From: Trichobilharzia regenti
Taxonomy: Eukaryota > Platyhelminthes > Trematoda > Strigeidida > Schistosomatidae
Length of the DNA: 64,000 nucleotides
Direction of reading: 5' to 3'
NCBI GenBank assembly: GCA_944472135.2
Contig: CALYDD020000378.1
Coordinates: forward strand, 1-64,000
Shown here in pieces: positions 1 to 11,800 of this stretch (positions within the stretch are counted from its first letter, which is position 1; each line of letters opens with the position of its first letter). The translations under genes and the position numbers were made by a program. The notes under the pieces are model-generated. The model did not search any database. It saw nothing but the letters and a program-made list of their open reading frames with translations, and was not told the origin of the DNA.

Positions 1-2033
1 TAAATTAATTATTATTATTATTGTATCCTTTAGTTCCTAGAGGAACATAGGGCTTCAGCTGCGCACCTCCATTGACTTCGGTTTTTTGACAACTTTTTCA
101 CCCTGCTCCAGGTCTGCCCACATGCTTTCATCTCCTCTTCACATGACCTCCTCCAAGTCACCCTTGGACGACCAACTCGCCGCCTCCCTTTCGGGTTCCA
201 CTCGAGGGCTTGTCTAGTGATGTCACTTGATGGTTTCCTCAGCGTATGGCCAATCCATCTCCATTTCTTTCTGCCTATTTGTTTCACAATCGGTTCCTGA
301 TTGGTTCGCTCCCAGAGATCCCTGTTGCTGATCTTTTCTGGCCATCTGATCTTGAGTATTGAGCGGAGACAGTTGTTAATGAAGGTTTGAAGTTTGTTTG
401 AGATGCTCTTTATGACTCGCCAAGTCTCTGATCCGTATAGTAGCACTGACTTCACATTGGAGTTGAAAATCCGGATCTTATTTTTGATGCTGAATGCTGT
501 TGACCTCCACACAGATTTGAGAGTAATGAAAGCTTGTCTTGCTTTTCCGATTCTGGCTTTGATGTCCTCGTCAGTTCCGCCTGTAGTTGAGACGATGCTT
601 CCCAGGTAGGTGAAGGAGGTTGTTTCTTTCAGGTTCTTCCCATTTATGCTTATTGTGGTCTGTTGTTGCTGTTGATGTTGGCAAGGAATCTTCATCATCT
701 CTGTTTTATCTATGTTCACGTGAAGTCCTATCTTTGATGCTTCTTCTGCCAACTTGTTACTTTTCATTTGCATATCTTCCAGTTTATGGGAAATCAGACA
801 TATATCATCGGCGAAATCCAGATCCTCCAAGTCTTTTGTGTCAGTCCATTTTATGCCTGTTCCCTCGTTGGTTGCCGTTGTCTGTCGCATTATCCAATCA
901 ATTGCAATCAGGAAGATCATTGGTGATAGTAGACAGCCTTGCCTCACTCCCGTCCTCACTTCGAAGGCTTCCGTAAGTTTCCCGTTGTGGATTACTTGGC
1001 ATGCAGCATTGTCGTATAACTGTTGGATGAGGTGTATAATTGTCGATGGGACCCCGTAGTAGCGAAGTAGTTTCCAAATGACCTCTCGATCGACGCTGTC
1101 GAAGGCCTTTTCAAAGTCGATGAAGTTGAGATAGAGAGGTGACTGCCATTCCAAGCTTTGTTCAATGATGATCCGTAGAGTGGCGATTTGATCAATACAT
1201 GATTTGTTTCTCCTGAATCCAGCCTGTTCCGGACGAAGTTTTTCATCTAGGGCTTGTTTGATTCTCTCCAGGATGATGCGACTTAGTATCTTGCTTGGAA
1301 TGGACAGAAGCATAATTCCACGCCAGTTTTTACATTGACTTAAGTCTCCTTTCTTTGGAAGTTTGAATAAGTAACTGTTCTTCCAATCCTCGGGTACTTT
1401 GCCCTCTTTCCACACCTTCTCCAGTAGTGGTGTCATCAAGTCCGCTGTTGTCTCTGGGTCTATTTTCAAAGCCTCTGCTGGGATTCCATCTGGTCCCGGT
1501 GTTTTCCCAGTTTTAAGCATCTTGATTGCATTCAGGACTTCTGATTTCGTCGGGGGGTCAGTGTTCACTGGTAGTTCTGCTTCCGTTGTTGGTATTGCTG
1601 GACGTGTTGTAGGTGGCGGACGATTTAGAAGTCTTTTGAAGTGTTCAACCCAGTGCTTTCTCTGTTCCACCTCTTTGGTGATTGACTTTCCATTGTCGTC
1701 CTTTATTGGCTTAATCTGTGTCGAACGTTTGCCCGAAAGGTTCCTAGTTGTTTGGTAGAGTGTGGCGAGGTCTCCTTTGCCTGCAGCTTGTTCTGCTTCG
1801 TTTGCCATGGTTTCATAATATTTTCTTTTGTCTTCCCTGGCACTTTTCTTCACTCTTTTGTTCAGTGTATTGTAGCTTGCATTCAGCTCCTGTTTTTGTT
1901 GCTCGTCGTGCACTGGATAATCTTTTGCTTCACTGTCCTTCTCTCTTCTATTAGTTTCCAAGTGTCCGTAGTGAGCCACTGTTTGTCCTGTCTCTTTTTT
2001 CTGCCTAGAATTTCTATGCAGGTTTGGCTCCAC
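1..2033 (-). mobile_element. RTE-clade LINE E1, reverse transcriptase part
   Basis: This is the 3' part of a non-LTR retrotransposon of the RTE clade (SR2-like in schistosomes). It encodes the reverse transcriptase that copies the element at a nicked target. The open frame at 30-2033 has 667 codons. Residues 180-189 hold GPDGIPAEAL, residues 302-316 hold motif A (NFIDFEKAFDSVDRE), residues 362-371 hold GVRQGCLLSP, and FADD at about 407-410 is the catalytic motif. A C-terminal region follows with RRKWRWIGH-like residues. It overlaps the endonuclease frame (1883-3097) in another frame. Homology passes from one frame to the other near 1905-1912, so the element is broken by a single small indel. 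The real RT frame begins at that junction, not at the first ATG. The 3' end is an AT-only triplet tail (bases 1-29) that runs to the window edge. Clade assignment is from motifs; the SR2 relation is inferred. Confidence 0.9.
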
Positions 2034-3097
2034 ACCGTTTTCAAGTTGTTCCAGTGCTTTTCAACGCCGACCTCTTCGCTAGTGTTGATTTGTGTCTCGG
2101 CTTTGTCCTTTATGCTTGCAATGAAGATGTCCTTTGTAGCCTGGTCCTTCAGCTTTTGAGTGTTGAACTTGGCTTGTGGTCTATCTGCAGCTCCTGATTC
2201 CCTGAAAGCTTTTAATTTGATTTGGATTGTCCCTTGTACGAGATAGTGGTCTGAGCCAACGTCTGCTCCTCTTCTTGCTTTTGTGTCCAGTAGGCTGCGC
2301 CTCCACTTCCTTGAGATTGAGATGAAGTCGATTTGGTTTTTGGTTTGCCCGTCTGGTGACACCCATGTAGCCTTGTGGATATCTTTGTGCTTGTATACAC
2401 TGCCACCAATCACCAGTTCGTTGAAGGCGCAGAAGTCGGCGAAGAGTTCTCCGTTTTCATTCATTTCTCCTAGAGCTTCTCTACCCATGATGAGTTCCCT
2501 TCCCGTATTGTCTGGTCCCAGTTTGGCGTTCATGTCTCCCATTAGTATTTTCATGTCGCCAGCTGGAGTATTGTCCATTGTTGCCTGTAGTTGCCTGTAG
2601 AATTCTTCTTTCTTCTCGAGGTCTGCGTTGTTTGTGGGTGCATAACATTGTATGATTGACACTTTCCTTCCTTTGGAGTTGAACCTGGCGGTCATTATCC
2701 TGGACGAAATCGCCTCCCATTGTATCAGGGCTTTCGTTGCCGTTGGTGACATCATGATAGCCACGCCCTCGGTGTGCGTGTGGTTATCTTCTGGGTGACC
2801 GGAGTAGATCACTGACTCACCTGTTGACAATTTGGTGAGTCCACTCCCATTCCATCTGCTCTCACATATTCCCAGCACTTGTATTCCGTATCTTTTCATC
2901 TCGTTGGCGATCTGGGCAGCTTTTCCAGTCTCGTACATAGTTCGGACGTTCCATGTTCCTACACAGACTTTTTCTTTTGGTGCAAGGAGGTTCATTTTGC
3001 TGAAGGTTCTGTAGCAATTTTGTTTACAGGGTGGGGTTGCTAGCCTCACGCCTGAGAAAAGAATGATTACATTAAGTAAAAGTTTAGAGAGAAGCAA
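1883..3097 (-). mobile_element. RTE-clade LINE E1, AP endonuclease part
   Basis: This is the N-terminal endonuclease domain of the same element, which nicks target DNA for target-primed reverse transcription. The open frame has 404 codons. Motifs of the APE-like endonuclease are visible: GTWNVRTM (47-54), CESRWNG (78-84), MGDMNAKLG (186-194) and GSDHYLV (281-287). The frame stops shortly after KIIQC (about 1905), where the RT frame takes over, so EN and RT were one polypeptide before a frameshift. The first 35-40 residues do not look like endonuclease and the true start may be near VCVGTWN. Bases just beyond 3097 may be 5' UTR; where the element ends (about 3110-3240) cannot be fixed by eye. 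It is the most complete RTE copy here. Confidence 0.88.
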
Positions 3098-3109
3098 CTT
3101 TTTGGGTTG

Positions 3110-3640
3110 CTCCCCTCAAAATCAGAAAATAACGGACAAACAATGAGAACAACATCAACAAAGGAAACAGTTCACAGAAAAAAGGGCAAAAAGCGACGAC
3201 AACTATACAATAAGACAACATGCAATATAGTTCAGTACAGTTAACTAAAATGATATCTTAACCATAAACTCACTGACTTGGAGCAACTTGAACATATAAA
3301 TCCAACAATATATACAATTATAGATGTGTTTATGTTTAAAAATTCCACAAATCCAAACAGTGAGTTATGTGTATTATCTGTCAATAAGATTGTATTTTTT
3401 GGATTCAGTGTTCGAAAGGTTAATAATTGTGATAATTTCCGCAAACACTTTGCATAAAATTTTAGAGTAATAAGAGATTTTATTTATGACCAAAATGTAG
3501 CGTAATAGTCGAAAAGCGCGCACGATGATAGTAATTGTTGCTTTTATCAGTTTATTGTGTGTCATCATTACCTCTGTCATATCCACACTCACTTGAACTC
3601 CTGTCTTTACTGTCTCTTTTGTTGACTTACTGATTTTCAC
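3110..3640. other. Intergenic stretch, nothing recognised
   Basis: AT-rich sequence between E1 and old RTE debris. Its first ~100 bases may be the 5' UTR of E1. No coding similarity, RNA gene or clear repeat was seen. Short open frames (about 3241-3640, minus) have no recognisable motif. Confidence 0.4.
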
Positions 3641-3649
3641 TTATACATT

Positions 3650-4700
3650 TTCGACTTTGTTTGACAGACGGACATTATCCACAATGTCTGACTTGGGCTT
3701 ACCTCCTCACTCAACAAGTCCTCTTTCATGATCTGATCCACCAGAATTATGAATATTCTCAGTAACAGGAGGCAGGTTCGTCTGATTCGCATATTCACTT
3801 GAAAGGATTCGCTGACTTGTCGGTTGTGAATTATTTGGCATGTGGTAAATCCTACAGCTGTTGAATGAGGTCCATGGAGGTCTGGAGCAGTCCATAGCGT
3901 TGAATCTGTGTCCAAATTACTTCAAGTTCGATAATTCTGAAGGGTGTTCCGAAGCATTTGAAGTTGAAACACAGAGTTAACTACCAGTCCGTACTCCGTT
4001 CTACTATGGTGTGTAGTATTGCGGTTTGGTACACACATAATTATCTCTTCCTGAATAAACCATGTTCCGGGCGAACTTTCGCACTTTGCATGTCTCTATG
4101 ATGATATCAATGAGTACTTTGCTTGGAGTGAAGAGAGGCGTTAGTCCATTCCAGTCCTTGCAAAGTGCTAGGTTATCCAATATTCCTAGTGCAACAACTT
4201 AACCTCCTTGACGTCAGTGGGTATCTCTATTTCACAATATTCTGCACTAGTGATGTGTCAGAATTTCCTGACGTCTCACGATCTGTTTACAGAGTTTATG
4301 GATAAACACAAACTACTTTTGATCTTTATCCCGGTTCTCAGATACTTTATATGATTTGAAGATTTATTGGACGACTGATGTTCACTTACAGATTTGTCGC
4401 TGTCTCCAGACGAAGGTGTAGGTGGACACATGAGTTCCTAAACATGATCGTTCTAATGTCTCTTTTGATAAATTGGTTTTATTAGCTCTCTTTCATTGAT
4501 CTCATTTTTGCTGATTGCTTCCCTTTCAGACACCTAGTTATCTTATACAATGTTCTTAAGTCTGTCTTATCTGCAGCATATTCTGCTCCATTTGGCAGAG
4601 TGTCATTAACTTGTATTTTGTCTTTCCTAGCACTCTTCTTTATTTCTTTATTCACTATGTGCTTTGCATTGCACTCTACGTCTCTTTTTGTGCTTCATCC
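3650..4700 (-). mobile_element. Degraded RTE LINE fragment downstream of gene A
   Basis: An old RTE reverse-transcriptase relic, read on the minus strand with many stops. The most readable part (3637-3915) keeps 'TCQIIHNRQVSESFQV', which matches TCQVIHNGKLTEAFEV-type residues just before the QG motif of E1. Traces of the region around CKNWRGI lie further upstream on the minus strand, and a KKSAR-type linker trace lies near 4610-4655. The same relic in the same relative place occurs at 33790-34803, so it was present before the gene module duplicated. It has no coding capacity. Confidence 0.65.
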
Positions 4701-5050
4701 TTGCACTGGTTCATCTCCAGGGAACGCACTAGTAGAAGGCGTTTACAGAAAAAAGATCAGAATGCGTGCAAATGAAATTGGTATTTGTATTAGGAGGAAT
4801 CCTTCTAAACATGGATGTTACATCAGATGACACCATGAACTTGTCGAAAATGTTCGCACGTTTCAGGCTTACGGTGAAATGAAATGGATCTTTCACTATG
4901 AGCAAATTGTTTTCAAATCCTCTCTAAGCCAATGAGCAGTTTTCTGTTGGGGATATTTCTTACAATAAAACAAAGGACTCAAGGGGACATGTTATTTCTA
5001 AGCTTTTTGTAGACTACGGAGGAGGTGCTCGAGGTGGACAACATGAAATA
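4700..5050 (-). mobile_element. Degraded Penelope-like fragment, 3' flank of gene A
   Basis: This segment matches 54150-54400 in the flank of copy C in the same orientation, and 36950-37200 in the flank of copy B in the opposite orientation. In the B copy the translated residues resemble a PLE reverse transcriptase (SSDATSIFIKIP against SLDAVSLFTNVP of the near-complete PLE at 61780). The relic is short and interrupted. The identification here rests mainly on the B and C copies. Confidence 0.5.
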
Positions 5051-5808
5051 CATTAAAATTGTTGAAGGAGAGAATTGTCCGAGTTGGTTATTACTGGCTT
5101 GGATAATTTGCGTTGATCTCACCTTAGTGTTACTCAACTAGTCCGTTAATCACTTAGCATCTTATCCACCGCCTCTTGTCCTTATAACAGAACCCCCTTG
5201 ATACTGTATCCTGGATACTTTACTTTCTGTTTTAAATGGAAATTCAGTGTGTAAGGTATAAATGTGCAATTTATGAGCACTGTTCATTCGTTTTAAAGTC
5301 TCTTTTATGTTAACACCCTGTAACCCTCATTAGAATATTAAAATCTTTCCGTACGTGCACTTGTTCATTTTGTTAAGCTACACCCGGCTGAGGAGACGGT
5401 AACGAATTAGACAGTTGCACCATTTTGTTCCGTTTTACTATAAAATCGCACTGGCGATTTCTTATCCATATTAGAATGCCATTCCGTGATTGGTCGGTCA
5501 ATATTCAGCGTCTAGTTCTATGTGGTAGATGCAACGCATCAGTCAACGTGAGACAATAATTTTCATAATACCTTTTGAACTAATTTTAATGGATTGCAGG
5601 TAACCAACAGAAATACCTGCACCAAGGTCTCGTGCATGCTGGTTTCTCCTTCACTGAGTGTGTGCACCGAATATTAAGTTGAGGAGCTGCTACTGAATTG
5701 TGAGATTTGATATTTGTGTTGAATTAAATGAGAATCAGAAACATATTATCGATTTTATTACATTTTTAAAAGTAATAAACACATTGAAATCGCTCAGCAA
5801 ATTATCTG
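5050..5808. other. 3' flank of gene A, shared with copies B and C
   Basis: No gene was found. The sequence is shared with the C flank (about 54.5-55.3 kb, same orientation) and the B flank (about 36.3-36.9 kb, inverted), apart from the part next to the gene, which is direct in all three. It probably includes the 3' UTR and polyadenylation region of gene A, but no single poly(A) site could be chosen. Confidence 0.45.
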
Positions 5809-8800
5809 CTACAATTCCAAATATTTATCAGCACTTGTGCCTAATGGACGACCACTACCGGTTTCCTCTGTACGATTTATTGATAAGATGAAGATGGCCA
5901 CCTCCGTCGAAACGAGCAAATGTAGCCAGATAATTAACATGGCAATTATCAATCCACAGAGCACGTGTTGATTATTTCGAAATGTGAATCGTCTGTCGCC
6001 AAGAAGTGCTTGAACAATGATAGCTATCTCCTGAAAATGAAAGAAAACCGTGTTAAGACGTATTCGTGTCCAGTATATATAAACATCCTGGTATATTTGG
6101 ATAAAGTATGAAGCATCAACCAACTGATAAAATTCATAATACCATTCTTAATATGGATAAGAAGGGGAAGGCACGAAAACTTATCACTGGCGTTATGTTA
6201 TTTCATCAGTCATTCACAAATATCAAAAAATATTTTTAAAATGTGGAATATCCAAGTAAACAATTGCAAGTGATAAGAATAAACCATTCAAGTATACGAA
6301 TCTGGCGGAGATATTGAAGTCTCAGCGTGTGACTTAATTATCTGCAACTCCATATAAGAAAAGTGAACATTCTCATAACTCATTCTGCTCTAATGACGAA
6401 TATCTCAAGAAATCCGTGATTCTGTTTCTAGAGCTCCTTTCATCCTGCCTTATACTCTGGACCACTAAATATTACAGAACGGAATCAATCATTGCAGAAG
6501 ATGCTTCCTTTGATGAAGATATTTATGAAGATATAAAGGACGATTTTAACTCAACAATGGTAGGTAGTGATATCTCTCATATTTAGAAAATGTGATTGTC
6601 AAATATGAGAACGGAAAATGCGTCTTCTTGGGGGATAGCAATGTTTTATTCAACGGTGAAATCACATAAGGCTTAAGTTAGATAGATAAGTAACGAAGCA
6701 GTCATATCATTGACATGGAATTCTTTCAGGTTCTGATAAACAGTTGTTGAATTTTGTCAGTGAACATACAGAGAGCGATATTATTCTTCTCAAATTGTTA
6801 GCTGTCCTGAGGCAAGGAGCTACTTTTGCTATTTGACTAACAATGCATACAAATTCAAACGTGAAGTTCAATATCCGTAGAATATTGATGTGTTTGTTTA
6901 CGTTATGCAGAAAATGACGGCATGAAAGAACGAAATGCAACTCTTGATACTTATTTACTTGTAGCTGTTGAGAATAAATTTGCCTAAACAAACTTGATGG
7001 ATGACTCTGAGTATTCGCAAACAGTATGTACCAGCTTCAAGTTTCAGCATGAGAACTCATAATGAGTGAGAAACTTTACAGCGACATTCATTTTCTATTT
7101 GCAACGAATAGACTGTGCGAAAGAAGTAAAATGAAGCTTCATTACCGAGCAATATTAGGCGCAACAATTGTAGCATTTGTATCCCCCATATAAAATACGT
7201 GAGATGAGAATTTCCTTAGTATCGTAAACCAAACGTGCATCAACTACTTCAGCTATCTACTTCATTCAGTACATTTTCGAGTCCTTAAACTGACAACAGT
7301 CGGCTCCATATGAAAAAAATACTATTCTCTATTTCAAATGATCGACTGATAAACATACCGAAATAACTGTCCACATCATGGCGAATCCACACAGTATTAT
7401 GAGTATCTGTCAAGAGATTGATGAATCAAATCAATAATTAAGCTCAAAATATACAAAAATATGATTGCGGGTTTTATCGAGTAATTTATTTTAACTTAGC
7501 CTTCACGTCTGTTAATTATTAACTGAGATCAGTGTAATGACACATTATATAAATTGTAATAATCGTTCACAGGATGTTTCAAATGTGCAGACATGCTAAT
7601 CCCAGTCACTATTATCCACATTCTGCATCTAAAGTGTCAACTGGAAACCGAAGGAATCATGAAGTTCCACGTAGGTTTTAGTATATATTTTGTGAGTTCA
7701 AAATTACGCAGAGACTGAGAGTGTGCTATTGTTAGCCTCGTGTCTAACTGGGCTTAGAATGAGTAAGTCAAATAGGAAAAGTGATGAAGACGTCCGAGCA
7801 TGAACACAACGAACGCCAATCACCATTACTTGGAGGAATCGTTACAAAGTTGTCATTCCATCTACCTGACCAAGTCAGAATCGTTTTCACTACAGGGGGG
7901 TCATGGATGAGAATGTCATAGTCAGTTAGGATCGGAAAGACGATACACAGCACAGCAGGCACACAGGACAAGATCTGAGATGTCATTACAAGTGTAAGTT
8001 CAAGGTATATTTGTGATAACTTCCCAGAAGTGCCAAGCAGTAATTTAATCTACTAGCGAATTTCCCACCTTCCAATTCGAATCTTGCTGCCATTACCCTG
8101 TAGTGGCTGACTTCCCCTACAGAACAGTCATCGATACTTTTAAGGACAACATCATAGCCATCGACTCAGTGTGCTCGTGGTTGAAATCTTGATGACAGAA
8201 GTAGATTATAGCGTCTCCGATTGACAGTAGAGTGTCCACCACCATTTCATCTCCCTTACAGTTTTCTAGAAATTCTGTACAATGTCTGCTTGCTCATACT
8301 GCTGTCAGCGCAGTCCCTTCAGCTTTAACCATACTGTAAGTATTCCACGTTGTCTATTTCCATCCTGTCGAAAAAAGATGGATAGGTCGATTGACGTCAA
8401 GGAGATTTCATTGCCAGCGACGTTTCTGCCTCCTGATTCCAGAGAGAAAGAGATTTTTCCTACATGCTTTAATGATTCAGTAGTGATCCTTCTGGTTTAC
8501 ATGCGGTTTCTTTCCCAGCTTCAAGACCATTCTACCTTCTTTTCCTAGCTTACTAACATATCATATTTTACGATATTTCATTAGTGACAGATAATTTCTA
8601 ATTAAGAGCAACTCAGAGTTCATCTGATTACTTACGTCAAATTCTCGCCAGAATATGAAAGGGAAGAATATTATAACAAAGGCCAATTCCACAATGAAAG
8701 TGACAAGTATGAACTCCCCAAAACTCTTGAGCACATCGAATCTGTTGACGACACTGACAGCTACTACAATTCCCGCAATAATCACAGTAATTATCCATGT

Positions 8801-11800
8801 GACAAATGTCCACCAGAATGGTAAGTCGATGAGTGGAACAGCTGCAGCAAAGGCAACGATTATTGTCTGTGGGGGCGGGGAGAAAGAAAAGCAGGCAATA
8901 TTGAACAGAGAAAAATGAAATGCAGCCATTAACAAAAAAGTGATCTTGAGAATGAATGAGTATTCTGAACTGATGTTGATAGATGAAGTCAGTTGGATGG
9001 AAGCGGTAAACAACATCCTTGGGATTATGGGTGAACAACAAGAAGGCGTGCGTAAACTGAATCATTATATACTGCATGCCCATAGCAGCTACAACAATAG
9101 TTGCACTACAGAACACAATCAACATGGCGTTGGTTTCACTCTGACTGTCAGTGATTACGAACATTGAACGTTTGTTCATTGGCCTCAGTCGTCATTGGTG
9201 GACAATTGTGAAAAAGAATACGAATAAAAATTTTTATATATACTTAGTACACAGTATTGATTTTAACTGTCGAAGAATACAATTTCTTGTCATTCACTGT
9301 GTTTTGGAATTAAAGTGGATATCTGTGATGAGTGCTTGTCGATTCGGAGCGTCTTCGGAAATAATAGGAACTTAGGATTAAGTTCCTTGACACTGACATT
9401 ACCACAAAGTTGACACATGCCTCTTATGAAATAAATTAGGAAGATGTATCCAGCCGGTGGATCTCTTTCTGTTTCCCAGAAAGCATTTATCCAGTCAATC
9501 GAAAATAACTCAGTTAATAAGTGTTAGGCGGCAGGAAGAAACAATTCCTTATCTTTAGGTTTCAAATAAATTAGTTGTTGTCGAATGCACCTCTACATTT
9601 CTATCTTCAATTCATTCTGCAATACCAAAGATGATCGATTGGATTCAACCACTCAAACTGCAATGACAATGGTTTAGGCAGGATACTACAGGAAACTAAA
9701 CACACTTCTACTGTGAAAATATTAAGGAAATCGTTTTCAGCCAATGGGTTCAATTCTACTTTCGACGATGTGTGTTGAAACCTGATCACATAAACTTCTT
9801 CCACTCTTATAAGTCACTGATGTGTTCCTAATATGGAGTGAGCGTTTCAAGAGCGACCGCAGTTGCTTCAATATTTTTAACATTCGTCGTTCCAGTCAGT
9901 TGAGAATCTTAACTCTAGTTTATCGCAATTTCTTCTATATTCCGAAATTAGATACAACTAGGCGTCAGAATTTTCACCTCTGAATTGGCTTCTTGAGGAT
10001 AACACGACTTTTTTCTTACTTTTAGTGTAAAACGTATCCATTGTCTGCTTGACTTAAAGAAATTGCGTAATTTTTATGTGGAGTTACAAGAAAGGCAACA
10101 AGCGAAACATGTCCTTATATGAACATGGAACAATCTGATATGCAAGAGGAAAATATTATTGTTAATATTGTACTTTCATAAAATGAGTGGCGAAACGCAC
10201 TCCACTTACAGCAATTATCAAGTAGATATAGTTATAGGGGAAGGCGAACTGTAACTGCGGTATCAGTAGCATCTCAAGTTGTAGAACTGTTCCCAGAATT
10301 CTGTATAGTTAGAAACAAAATTAAAGAAAGTTATAAAGAATGGATTCTGAAGATGAATTTGTACAGGATGAGGAAGAGAAGTGGGGATTGACATCTCCTA
10401 TAGCTTTATCGATTTAATATGTAGATTGCTACCAGAGTGCTTGAACTACACTTGAATCAGCCATTTCAAATGCAACTGTGTGATATTGATAATTGTGATA
10501 ATAATAACAATTTATTCCGACAAATGTGTAACACATGCATGAATAAATTATCGCTTTCACATGCAAGATCATGTCTCAAATAATAACGCAACATGTTCAG
10601 TTGTCAAGGCTTAAATTTTTGATTTGTGAGACACTATTGGTTGGAATGAAACACTAAGTTGCACATGTAATTGATAGGTATTAGAGTGCTTCTTTTCTTT
10701 CCCACTTAGTCTGCCATCAATATCGATTTCATGTCTACCTCATATGGAATGATGGTTTGAAAGTTTATGATAGCTGGCTCAAACAGAAACCGAATTCCAC
10801 CTCACTATTTTGAATCTCAAGCGGCTTATTCACTGTCTTTCTCTCCGCTCTACTGTTTTCTATACACCTGATTATGAGATATAAAACAGATAGGGTGATG
10901 CATGGATAAAAAGTAAGTGTTATACGTACCCACACGTCCATGAAAACCAAGTATTTTCTTTCATCCATTCATAAATTTGCGAACTTGAAAACATTTCATT
11001 AACAGGATTAGTCAAAAATACACAACTTACACAAGTAACACAAGAGCGCAGATTTCCCACACAATTGTAATCTGTACTGACACTATGATGAAAGTCTGTG
11101 AAAAAAGATGAATAAAGTAACAACCTATGGAATGTGAAACAGATACCTTCCAAATGAACTCCCAGGTCCTTCGTTCAACAGAAGACTGATTAGAAACAGG
11201 CTTGAATAATTTGGTTATGAGTAATAACGATGGGAAACATACTTCTATGTTACTTCGTGAATTCACAGATTCTTGAGTTGAAGATAGTTCATCCGATGGG
11301 GTAAATGGGAGGGTGGTTTGGTTTTCATTTTTGACTGATGACATTTTCAAAAGATTCATAATAAATTAAACAAGTGGAAAAGAAGACGACATTATGATGA
11401 GCTCATTTAAAGATAGTGATGCGCCCCTATGAATTAGGTCCCTTTACATGGACTACTGGAGAATTTGTGACTCACGAATACAGCCCATCCAAATGGTTGG
11501 ATACAGAGAATCCGTTTATTTCATTTTTCATGTCGATTTTACTAATTATGCCGAAGCATGCACGCAATGGCAAAGCTACTACACTTTTCTACTTGAACTA
11601 TTGAGTTTCAAAGCTGGAGAGCAAAACATCACGATGTGATACACTTTACACACTGAGTTCTCTGTATCTGCAGATTTCTCTGTTGTCACAGGTGAAAGAT
11701 TTGATCTGAGTATCTCAAATACTTAAAGACCAGTTCTGCAGCATCATTATACATTCCTATTACAGAGTCTTGTGCCAAGCTTACTGAAAATGTATCAATC

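Noticed and set aside
394..2159. Several plus-strand open frames opposite E1
   Set aside because: They are antisense shadows of the RT and endonuclease frames and contain no motifs.
8655..8918. Plus-strand open frame of 87 codons, with a counterpart of 71 codons at 40393-40608
   Set aside because: It is antisense to TMBIM exon 7 in genes A and B; its conservation follows from the exon on the other strand. No splice, start or family signal supports it.
8561..9179. Minus-strand open frames of 151 and 180 codons around exon 7 of gene A
   Set aside because: One is exon 7 read through both splice sites into introns, the other an overlapping frame. Copies B and D support only 231 bases as exon.
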